From Actinomycetospora sp. NBRC 106378 (GTDB lineage: Bacteria; Actinomycetota; Actinomycetes; Mycobacteriales; Pseudonocardiaceae): 64,000 bases of DNA. Made by a program: the position numbers and the translations under genes. Location of the stretch: assembly GCF_030269685.1 (NCBI RefSeq), contig NZ_BSTT01000012.1, positions 113,578 through 177,577 of the forward strand. The letters run 5' to 3'. Shown here one piece after another: positions 49,763 to 58,100 of the stretch. The stretch's first letter is position 1, and every line of letters begins with the position of its first letter. Under the pieces are notes generated by a model. The model did no database searches. It had not been told where the DNA came from and saw only the letters and a list, made by a program, of their open reading frames with translations.

Positions 49763-51093
49763 GCGTTCTCCTTCGTGAGCTCCGAGTAGGGGGTGCGCAG
49801 CCCGTCGCGGACGAGCCCGACCAGCGCCTTCCGCTGTCGCACGAACAGCACGAGCGCCAGCACGACGTAGACGGCCGAGAGGATGAGCAGCTCGGTCTCC
49901 TGCAGCGCCGCGGGCAGGAGGGCGGCGAGCAGGAACTGTGCGACGAAGAGCCCGAGCAGGGCCAGCGCGCCCTTGACCGAGATCGAGAGCGTGACGAGCA
50001 GCGCGACCGCGAACAGCGACTGCGCGGCGGTGAGCAGCAGCTCCTCGCGCTGGTCGACGTCGATCGGCAGCCCGTTCAACGACCCCGCGGCCAGCGCGAA
50101 CACCAGCGGCAGCGTGCCGACCAGCAGCGACCACTGGTTGACCTTCGACGAGACCAGGGTGGCCAGCGCGTCGGTGGTCTTCAGGCGCCAGGCGTAGAGC
50201 CCGGCGACGAGCAGCTCCGGGGCCTCGGACGCCAGCGGTGCGAGCCACTGCACCAGGAAGAACTGGCTGATGCCGAGCTCGGTGCCGGTCTCGACCAGTG
50301 AGTCCGCGAAGTGCTCGGCGCAGGCGATGATGATGGCCGCCGCGAGCACGAACAGGCCGATGTACCAGGCGCGGCGCGGGGTGGCGGACTGCTCGCCGAT
50401 CCAGGCGGAGGGCCCGATGAGGTCGGGCTCCTCCGCGGGCGCGCGGGCCACCCGGATGCTGTACCCCACGAAGATGCCGACGAGCACCACGAGGTCGACG
50501 AACGTGATGCTGACCCGCAGCGGCAGGGTCAGCGAGTAGACGGTGGCGAGCAGCAGGAACATCAGCGGCACCGAGTCGGTGCGCTGGAGCGTGACGCGGG
50601 TGGAGTGGCCTTCCCGGTGCGCGGTCCCGCCGTCCCCGATCTCCCCCGAGCGGCCTCTGGAGGTGCGCAGCCGGATCGCGGCGAGCAGCACGACGAGCGC
50701 CCAGCCGACGCCGACCAGGATCCGGTTTGCCCCGGTCATGTTCGCGAGGGCGAGGCCGCAGGGCGACTGGTCGGTCGAGCCCGGCGGCAGGCACGTCGGG
50801 CCGTACTGCGCGTAGGCGTTCCCGCCCTGGATGGTGAAGACGAAGTCGACGGCGTACTCGGGCAGCACCGCGACCAGGGCGAGCAGGGCGATCGCCAGGC
50901 CGGCCGAGATGTCGACCTGGGCCGCCTCGGCCGCCCAGGAGAGCAGAAACGCGGCGCCGACGATCGCGAGCCCGTAGAGCAGCGCGTCGACCGGCGGGGA
51001 GATCGACAGGCCACCCAGGCTCATCGCGACGCCGGGCACGGCGACGGCGACGGCGCCCGCCACGAGGAGGGGGGAGCTGGTACGGGCGGGCAT
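49759..51093 (-). CDS. Cation (sodium/calcium-type) exchanger family membrane protein
   Basis: A 444-residue protein with 10-12 hydrophobic segments. Each half contains an exchanger-like acidic repeat: ALLALVAVLPEYAVDFVFTI and WLAPLASEAPELLVAGLYAW, the alpha repeats of the CaCA superfamily. The exchanged ion is not clear from sequence. Between the halves there is a soluble stretch. It starts at ATG 51093. Confidence 0.82.
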   Translation of the reverse strand: MPARTSSPLLVAGAVAVAVPGVAMSLGGLSISPPVDALLYGLAIVGAAFLLSWAAEAAQVDISAGLAIALLALVAVLPEYAVDFVFTIQGGNAYAQYGPTCLPPGSTDQSPCGLALANMTGANRILVGVGWALVVLLAAIRLRTSRGRSGEIGDGGTAHREGHSTRVTLQRTDSVPLMFLLLATVYSLTLPLRVSITFVDLVVLVGIFVGYSIRVARAPAEEPDLIGPSAWIGEQSATPRRAWYIGLFVLAAAIIIACAEHFADSLVETGTELGISQFFLVQWLAPLASEAPELLVAGLYAWRLKTTDALATLVSSKVNQWSLLVGTLPLVFALAAGSLNGLPIDVDQREELLLTAAQSLFAVALLVTLSISVKGALALLGLFVAQFLLAALLPAALQETELLILSAVYVVLALVLFVRQRKALVGLVRDGLRTPYSELTKENA

Positions 51094-51298
51094 GTCCGAA
51101 TCCCTACCCGAGTCCGACCTGCTCCACCCCCCGGAAACGCCGGATCACCCCCGGTGTTCGTCCGGTGATCGACGTGCGGCACCGTGACCTCCGCCGTCCC
51201 CGACCGTTCAGAGCATCGCGATGAGCCTGCTGTCCGATCCGTCACGTTCCACCCGGTCCGTCACACGGGCGGAACACGGAGCTGCGCATCATCGGGCG

Positions 51299-52294
51299 GT
51301 GACACGTTCGGGGGACGGTCGGGCGGGGCGTCGCCGCGCCAGGTCCCGACGGCGGGGCCTGCTCGGACCCTCGCGCCGCCCCGGTTTCGCACGCTCCCGC
51401 CGGGCCCTGCTCGGCGCCACCCTGCTGGTGGTGCTCGTCCTGGGCGGCCCGCTGCTGGTCGGGCTCCTGGACCCGTCCGTCGAGACCGAGCAGGTGGCGC
51501 CCGCGCCGACGCCGGTGGCGGCACCCTCGTCCGCGCCGGTGCCCGCCCCCACCACCGCTGCGGCACCGGCTCCCTCCCCGGTGCAGGCCGCCGTGGAGGC
51601 GGCCGACGCGACGGTGACGCGCCGGGGCGCCGACGTCGGGATCGCGGTGCTCGACCGGACCACCGGGGCGCTCGCGCTGAACGACGAGGCCGACGACGCC
51701 ATGAACTCGGCGTCGCTGTCCAAGCTGCTGACCGCCGTCGACCTCCTCGACCGGGGGGCGGCGGGCACGGTGGCGGTGAGCGCGCAGGACCGGCGCCTGG
51801 TCCGGGCCGCGCTCGGGCCCAGCGACGACCCCTCGATGAACGCCCTCTGGAGCCGCTTCGGGGGCCAGTCGGGGATCACGCGCGTGATCGAGCGGCTCGG
51901 TCTGCAGGACACCGCGGTGCCCGACGACCCCTCCCAGTGGGGCGAGGTGCAGCTCTCCGCCCGGGACATGACCACCGTCGTCCGTCACGTGCTCGAGGCG
52001 ATGGCGCCGGCCGACCGCGACCTCGTGCTCGGTGCGATGTCCGCGGCCCCCGACACCGCGTCCGACGGGTTCGACCAGGCGTTCGGCCTGCTCGCCCCCG
52101 ACCGGCGCGGGGCGGCCGCGAAGCAGGGGTGGCTCTGCTGCCTGCAGAGCTCGGTCGACCTGCACAGCGCCGGGGTGCTCGACCCCGGGGGCCGCTTCGT
52201 CGTCGCCGTGCTCTCCAACCAGCCGTTCGGCTATGCGGCGGCCCGGTCGGTGCTCGACGACGCGGTGGGGGCGCTGCGGGACACGCTGGTGTGA
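51299..52294 (+). CDS. Class A beta-lactamase-like serine hydrolase
   Basis: A 331-residue protein. An Arg-rich start and one membrane segment (LLVVLVLGGPLLVGLL) anchor it, followed by an Ala/Pro-rich linker. The catalytic domain has the SxxK motif (SASLSKLLTAVDLL), SDDPSMNALW as the SDN-like loop, and KQGWLCC near the KTG position. The altered second and third motifs suggest a peptidoglycan-related or inactive enzyme rather than a resistance lactamase. GTG 51299 is chosen; ATG 51221 in the same frame is the alternative. Confidence 0.7.
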   Translation: MTRSGDGRAGRRRARSRRRGLLGPSRRPGFARSRRALLGATLLVVLVLGGPLLVGLLDPSVETEQVAPAPTPVAAPSSAPVPAPTTAAAPAPSPVQAAVEAADATVTRRGADVGIAVLDRTTGALALNDEADDAMNSASLSKLLTAVDLLDRGAAGTVAVSAQDRRLVRAALGPSDDPSMNALWSRFGGQSGITRVIERLGLQDTAVPDDPSQWGEVQLSARDMTTVVRHVLEAMAPADRDLVLGAMSAAPDTASDGFDQAFGLLAPDRRGAAAKQGWLCCLQSSVDLHSAGVLDPGGRFVVAVLSNQPFGYAAARSVLDDAVGALRDTLV

Positions 52295-52307
52295 GGCGTG
52301 CCCACCT

Positions 52308-52346
52308 CGTGGCAGGAAAGCGTCGTTGCTGTCACCCAGTGGCAGG
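52308..52346 (+). repeat. Family A repeat, solo copy 4
   Basis: CGTGGCAGGAAAGCGTCGTT, then GCTGTCACCCAGTGGCAGG, 14 bases after the serine hydrolase stop and before the end of the converging TetR gene. Confidence 0.8.
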
Positions 52347-52370
52347 TGAGCCGCTTCGTCGCCGGGCGTC

Positions 52371-52937
52371 TCACCCGGGGAGGGTGGCGCGCAGGGCTGC
52401 CAGGAGCTCGTCGCAGATGGTGACCAGGTCCTCGACCTCCTCGTCGGCGTCGAGCCACCGTTCGTAGGCCGTCAGGAACACCTGGACACCGACCCGGGCC
52501 GCGACCGGGGCGAGTTCCCTTCCGACTCCTCGCCGCACGAGGACGTCGGCGAACTCGAGCGCCAGGGTGTGCTGCTTGACCAGGTCACGCTCGAGGAGCC
52601 CCGGGTTGGCCGCGATGACGGACTGGCGTTCCCGCAGGGACCGGCGCGGGGCGAGTCCCTCCCAGTGGTGTCGTGCCAGCTCGCCGACCACCGCCCGGAG
52701 CGGGTCCGCGACGGAGGGCGCCTCGAGGAGTGCCTGCACCAGGGCCGCACGCACGTCATCGGTGTCGGCGAAGAGGACCTCCCGCTTGTCCGGGAAGTAC
52801 CGGAAGAAGGTCCGGGTGGTCACCCGGGCCCGACGCGCGATCTCGACGACGCTCGTGTCCTCGAACCCCTGCTCGCGGAACAGCTGGAGCGCGGCCGCGT
52901 AGAGCCGTTCCTCGCTGCCCTGTTCCCACCGCGGCAC
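52371..52937 (-). CDS. TetR-family regulator with paired operators
   Basis: A 188-residue regulator. The helix-turn-helix is RLYAAALQLFREQGFEDTSV, then EIARRARVTTRTFFRYFPDKREVLF. An upstream ATG (52973) lies within the operator array, so GTG 52937 (VPRWEQGSEERL) is preferred. It is divergent from the muconolactone-isomerase-like gene, across two 23-base palindromes. It probably represses that operon and itself. The ligand is unknown, likely an aromatic metabolite. Confidence 0.85.
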   Translation of the reverse strand: MPRWEQGSEERLYAAALQLFREQGFEDTSVVEIARRARVTTRTFFRYFPDKREVLFADTDDVRAALVQALLEAPSVADPLRAVVGELARHHWEGLAPRRSLRERQSVIAANPGLLERDLVKQHTLALEFADVLVRRGVGRELAPVAARVGVQVFLTAYERWLDADEEVEDLVTICDELLAALRATLPG

Positions 52938-52953
52938 GGGCCGACGATACCGG

Positions 52954-53007
52954 GTGATGACACACCGCGACATCAGGAGCTACCGTGATGTCACGGCGCG
53001 ACATCAC
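52954..53007. promoter_or_regulatory. Two tandem TetR operators
   Basis: Site 1 is GTGATGAC-N7-GACATCAG (52954-52976). Site 2 is GTGATGTC-N7-GACATCAC (52985-53007), the latter a perfect 8-7-8 palindrome. Their centres are 31 bases apart, about three helical turns, in the region shared by the TetR and isomerase genes. Confidence 0.8.
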
Positions 53008-53038
53008 CTCCCGCGTCGACCGGCGAACGGAGATCGGC

Positions 53039-53347
53039 ATGGACTTCCTGGTGCGAGCGACGCCGACGAACGGGCTGCTCGACCTGCCCGGCGAGGAGCG
53101 CGACCTGCTCATGGCACGCGAACGTGAGGTCGCCTCGGCGCTCATCGAGGCGGGCCCGATCACGTGGATGTGGCGGCTCCCGGGTACCGGGACCAGCGTC
53201 ACGATCTGGAACGCCGAGGACGTCGAGACGCTCGAGAGGCATCTCGGCACGCTCCCGGTCCGCCCTTACAACGTCCTCGAGATCACCGCGCTGGCGGCGC
53301 ACCCGGCGTTCCCGACCCCGTTGCGAGCCATCCACGCATCGGCGTGA
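53039..53347 (+). CDS. Muconolactone isomerase-like protein
   Basis: A 102-residue protein aligned along its length with muconolactone delta-isomerase (CatC): DFLVRATPT...DLPGEERDLLMAREREVASAL, then WMWRLPGTGTSVTIWNAEDVETLERHLGTLPVRPY and LEITALAAHP. CatC acts in catechol degradation. No catA or catB lies nearby, so it may have a different lactone or be a stand-alone member. ATG 53039 has GGAG upstream. It overlaps the next serine hydrolase by four bases. Confidence 0.8.
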   Translation: MDFLVRATPTNGLLDLPGEERDLLMAREREVASALIEAGPITWMWRLPGTGTSVTIWNAEDVETLERHLGTLPVRPYNVLEITALAAHPAFPTPLRAIHASA

Positions 53348-54246
53348 CCGCCGGGCCCGCCGCCGGCTCCGGCCCGCCGTCCCCTGTCGGCGTGCTGCCC
53401 GGACCCTGTCGGGAACTAGGGTTCGCCGCCGTGGAGAGCCTCGCGCGGGTGGACGACTGGCCGGTGGAGCACGTGGCGGTCGCGGTGGTGACCGGCGACG
53501 GCACCGACGTGGCGAGCCACGGGCCCACCGACCGCCGGTTCCGGCTCGCCTCGGTGACCAAGCCGCTCGTGGCGGTCGCCGCGCTGCTGGCGGTCGAGGA
53601 GGAGGCCATCTCGCTGGACGACCCGGCGGGTCCCGAGGGGTCGACGGTCCGGCACCTGCTGGCCCACACCTCCGGCCTGGCGTTCAACGAGCAGAAGGCG
53701 ATGGCCGAGCCGGGCACGCGGCGGCTGTACTCCTCCGCGGGCTTCGAGGTGCTGGCCGACCACGTCGCGGCCTCGACCGGCATCGCGTTCCCCGACTACC
53801 TGCACGAGGCGGTGTGCGAGCCGCTCGGGATGGGGTCCACGACGCTCGAGGGCTCGGCCGGGCACGGTGCCACGTCCACCGTCGACGACCTCGTGCTGCT
53901 CGCCCGCGAGCTGCTCGCCCCGACCCTGCTCGCCCCCGAGACCCTCGCCGAGGCCACCTCGGTGCAGTTCCCCGGCCTGACGGGGGTGCTGCCCGGGCTC
54001 GGGTACCAGAAGCCGAACGACTGGGGCCTGGGCTTCGAGCTGCGCGACCACAAGTCGCCGCACTGGACCGGCACCGACAGCTCCCCGGCCACCTTCGGGC
54101 ACTTCGGCCAGTCCGGCACGTTCCTGTGGGTCGACCCGGACGCCCGCGCCGCGTGCGTGGCGCTCACCGACCGGGACTTCGGCGACTGGTCCAAGGAGGC
54201 GTGGCCGCCCTTCACCGACGCGGTGCTGGCGGAGCTGCGTTCCTGA
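53344..54246 (+). CDS. Class C beta-lactamase-like serine hydrolase
   Basis: A 300-residue enzyme of the beta-lactamase/esterase EstB group. The motifs are SxxK (LASVTKPLVAVAAL), YSSAGFEVLADHV (the Tyr motif) and GHFGQSGTFLWVDP (in place of KTG/HxG). It has no signal peptide, so it is probably cytoplasmic. GTG 53344 overlaps the isomerase stop, so both genes lie under the TetR operators. An esterase or lactonase role in the same pathway is plausible; GTG 53431 is an alternative start. Confidence 0.78.
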   Translation: MTAGPAAGSGPPSPVGVLPGPCRELGFAAVESLARVDDWPVEHVAVAVVTGDGTDVASHGPTDRRFRLASVTKPLVAVAALLAVEEEAISLDDPAGPEGSTVRHLLAHTSGLAFNEQKAMAEPGTRRLYSSAGFEVLADHVAASTGIAFPDYLHEAVCEPLGMGSTTLEGSAGHGATSTVDDLVLLARELLAPTLLAPETLAEATSVQFPGLTGVLPGLGYQKPNDWGLGFELRDHKSPHWTGTDSSPATFGHFGQSGTFLWVDPDARAACVALTDRDFGDWSKEAWPPFTDAVLAELRS

Positions 54247-54263
54247 CGACGGGTCCCCGACGC

Positions 54264-54316
54264 GGCAGGAAGGCGTCGTCGCTGTCACGTGATGACAGCA
54301 ACGACGCGTTCCTGCC
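54264..54316. repeat. Family A repeat, inverted pair 2
   Basis: GGCAGGAAGGCGTCGTCGCT with its partner AGCAACGACGCGTTCCTGCC; two mismatches remain between the arms. It lies between converging genes, like the pair at 30107, and can act as a terminator. Confidence 0.8.
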
Positions 54317-54325
54317 ACGGGGCAC

Positions 54326-55066
54326 TCAGCGCGGCACGACCAGCAGCAGCGAGGTCTCGTCGGCCTGCTCGACGCGCAGCCCGGCGTCGGCGAGGACCGC
54401 GAGGACGCCGCCGGTGTCCCTCGGACGACGGCGGGTCGAGGCGAGCAGGCGCGCGACCCGGCCCTTGGACGACTTGTTGGCGTGGCTGACCGTGCTGCGG
54501 GACCCGTCCTCGGCCTCGGAGACCACGTCCAGGGTCGTCGCGCCCACCGCCGGGGCGAGCGCCATGTAGCCGCCGGAGCGGAGGTCGACGACGTGCTCGC
54601 CGAGATCGGCGAGGACGGGTCCGAGCACGGGGCGCCACACGGTGCGCAGGCCACCGCGACCGGGGAGGGCCGAGTCGGCGGAGAGCCGGTAGGCGGGGAT
54701 CGGGTCGGTCCCCATGACCAGCCCGAACAGGGCCGAGCAGACCGCGATCCGGCGGCGGGCGCCCGGCGTCAGGGACCCGGCGTCGAGCGCGTCGTAGAGC
54801 ACCCCCGTGTAGCGGCGCAGGGCCGGCGCGGTGCGGGAGGTGCGCAGGGCGGCGTTGCGCTCGATCTCGTCGTCCTGGCGTTCGCTGATCCCGAGGGCCG
54901 CCCGGGCGGCTGGCACGTCGTCGGCGAGGGCGACGACGTCGTCGAGGAGTTCGGCGCGGGTGTCGGTGAGGGCCGGGAAGGACAACGCGTCGAGGTCGAG
55001 GGGGGCGCCGCGTCCGCCGGCCGCCTTGGTCTCGGAGGGTGGGAGGACGACGAGCACGCCGGACAT
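54326..55066 (-). CDS. yaaA: YaaA-family (DUF328) peroxide-stress protein
   Basis: A 246-residue protein. VLVVLPPSETKAAGG, RYTGVLYDALDAGSL, AVCSALFGLVMGTDPIPAYR and SHANKSSKGRVARLL are the YaaA/UPF0246 blocks. E. coli YaaA limits free iron during peroxide stress and binds DNA through a helix-hairpin-helix-like part. ATG 55066 has GGGAG upstream. It is divergent from the JetC-like gene, with 66 bases between starts. Confidence 0.88.
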   Translation of the reverse strand: MSGVLVVLPPSETKAAGGRGAPLDLDALSFPALTDTRAELLDDVVALADDVPAARAALGISERQDDEIERNAALRTSRTAPALRRYTGVLYDALDAGSLTPGARRRIAVCSALFGLVMGTDPIPAYRLSADSALPGRGGLRTVWRPVLGPVLADLGEHVVDLRSGGYMALAPAVGATTLDVVSEAEDGSRSTVSHANKSSKGRVARLLASTRRRPRDTGGVLAVLADAGLRVEQADETSLLLVVPR

Positions 55067-55132
55067 GATCTCCCGCGGCCGGGGAGTCCGCCGCCGTCGG
55101 GGGCGGGCGGCGGGTTCCGTACCCTCCTCCGG

Positions 55133-58100
55133 GTGGATTGCGCAGCCCGCTGGCAGCCGTCGCGTGCCGGGATCCTGAACGTCTACCAGTACCAGGACGA
55201 GGTCCTGGAGTTCGGCGGCGGCCGGCTGCTGCTGCGCGGAGTGAACGGCTCGGGCAAGTCGACGGCGATGAACATGCTGCTGCCGTTCCTGCTCGAGGCC
55301 GACGTCCGCAAGATCGACGCGGCCGGCGAGCAGCGCGGGGTGCTGCGCTCCTGGATGCTCTCCGACAACGACGACACGCAGCGCACCGGCTACCTGTGGA
55401 TCGAGTTCGTGCGCGACGGCGAGTACCGCACGGTGGGCTGCGGCATCCGCGCGAACCGGTCCACCGACCGTGTCACCACCTGGTGGTTCTCCACCGACCG
55501 GCGGGCCCGCCTGGACTTCCGGCTGACCGAGGCCGACGTGCCGTTCTCGGTCGACGCGCTGCGGGCCGAGCTGGGCGTGCGCGGGCAGGTGTTCACCTCG
55601 ACCGCCGAGTACCGCGCCGAGATCGCCCGCCGCTTCTTCGGCGGCACCGACCCGACGGCGTACTTCCGGCTGCTGCACCAGGTGCGCAACCCGAGGGTCG
55701 GCGACCGGATCGACACCGACCTCCCGCGCACCCTGCGCGAGGCGCTGCCGCCGGTGCCCGAGGACGCGGTGAACGACGCCGCGCAGCCGCTCGAGGACCT
55801 CGAGGACCACCGCCGCAACGTCACCGACCTGGCCGCGACGGCGACGGCGCTGGACGGGGTCGTCGAGGTCTACACCGACTACGCCCGCCGCGTGCTGATG
55901 ACCGCCGTCGAGGGCGCGGCGTCCGCCGTCGACGCCGCCCGCACGGCCGGCAGGCGCGTGGAGCGCGACCGGGCCGCCGCGCAGCGGGCGGGGACCGCGC
56001 GCGACGACGCCGTCCGGGCGGTCGGCGACCTGGCCGACGAGCACGCCCGGGCCACGGCCGAGCGGCAGGGGCTGGTGAGCCTGCCGGAGTACTCCGCGCA
56101 CGCCGACCTCGTCCGCCGTCGCGACGAGCTGGGCCGTGCCGACGAGGCCGCCGGCACGCTCGACGGGGTCCGCACCCGCGCCCTGGCCCGCGTGACCACC
56201 GCCGCCGCCGGCGCGACGGCCGCGAAGGGTCAGGTGGAGTCCGACCTCGCCGGGATCGCCGAGCACCTCCGGGGCGTGGCGACGGCCGCTCGCACCGCCG
56301 CCGCGCCGGTCCGCCTCCCCGACCCGCCCGCGCTCGCCACCGAACCGCGGGACGATGCCGCGAGCGGCACCTCGCTGGCCGTCCCGGAGGACGACCTCGA
56401 CCCCGTGGACGACCTGCCGCCGGCCCTGGTCGCCGTCGGCGACGGTCTCCGGGCCCACCGGGCCACCGTGCGCGAGCTGCGGGAACGCGCCGCCGCCGCC
56501 GACCACGAGACGGCCGCCGCCGACCGCGCCGACACCGAGGCCGCCGAGGCCGGCGAGCGCGCCGCCGAGGCCGCCGAGCAGGCCGACGTCGCGCGTCGTG
56601 CTGCTCGGGTGGCGGCCGACGAGCACGCGGCGGCGGTCGGTACCTGGCACGAGCGGCTCGTCGCGCACGTCGCGGCGGTCCCCGCGGCCGAGCCGGACGG
56701 CGTCGCGGGCTGGCTGGCCCTGTCGTCCGGTCCCGACGACGCCGACGACACCGACGACACCGAGGCCTCCGACGACCTGCGCGCCCGCGCCGAGAGCCTG
56801 GTCGGCGCCGTCCGACGCGTGGCGGACGAGGCCTCCGGGGCGCTCGCCGGGGCCCGCAGCCGGGCCACGGCCCGCGTCGGGGAGGCCGACGGGGAGCTCA
56901 CCGCCCTGCGCGCCGAGCACGCACGGATCGAGGCGGCGGGCGAGCTCCCGCTGCCCCGCGAGCCGTGGCGCACCGACAGCGGCGTCGAGGACGCGGCCCT
57001 GTTCGCCTCGCTGGTCGACTTCGCCGACGACCTCGACGACGCGGGCCGGGCGGGCCTCGAGGCGGCGCTGGAGGCGTCCGGGCTGCTCGCGGCCCGCGTC
57101 GAGGCCGACGGCCGCATGCTCGGCGCGGACGGCGAGCTGTTCCTGACGACGGGTGCGGCCGGGTCGGCGGAGCCCGGCTCGGGGCCGCGGCTGGTGCCGG
57201 TGGACACCGGCACCGTGCCGGTCGACGTCGTGGCCCGGGTGCTCGCCGCCCTCGGGACGGCGCCGGGAGACGCCCTGTGGGTCGGCGAGGACGGCTCGTT
57301 CGGGGCGGGGCCGCTGCGCGGGCGGCACACGAAGCCGGCCGCCGAGTACGTCGGGGCCGGGGCACGCCAACAGGCCCGTGCCCGTCGGCTGGCGGAGCTC
57401 GCCGCGCTGGTGGCGGACGCCGAGGCGCGCCTGGCCGCCGTGCGAGCCGTGGCAGCCGCCCTCGACGAGCACGCCGACCGGCTGCGCCGCCTGGTCCGCG
57501 AGCTCCCCGGCACCCGCACCGTCGACGACGCGGTGGTCGCCGCGACCGGGGCCGCCCGGTACGCGCAGGAGGCGCAGGGGCGGGCGGCCGAGCGGGCAGC
57601 GGCGGCCGCGGACACCCGCCGTCGGGCCGACGACCTCGTCGCGCGCCTGCAGCAGGAGGCGGCCGAGACCGGGCTGTCGACCGACCCCGAGCGGCTCGAG
57701 GGCCTGCTGGAGGCGGTCACCGACGCCGAGCGGGCCCTCGCCGCCGTCGACTCCGCCGTGGAGCGCACGCGGCGCAGCGTGCGGTCGTGGCGCGAGGCGA
57801 TCGCGGGCTGGGACCGCGAGGTGGCCGACCTGGCCGCGGCGGTGGCCGACCACCGGGCCGCGGCCGGTCACGCGGCGTCCGTGCGCACCGAGCTGGAGAC
57901 CGCGGAGTCGGCGCTCGGGGAGGAGCCCGCCAAGGTCGCCGCGCGGGTCTCGGAGCTGGACACGCACCTGCGGGAGACCGCCGCCCGCCTCGACGCGGCC
58001 CGCGAGGAGCAGACGACCGCGACCGTCGCCGTCCGGGAGGCGGAGCTCCGCGTGGAGGCGGCGCGCGAGACGCTGGCCGAGCGGGAGAAGGCGGCCGTCG

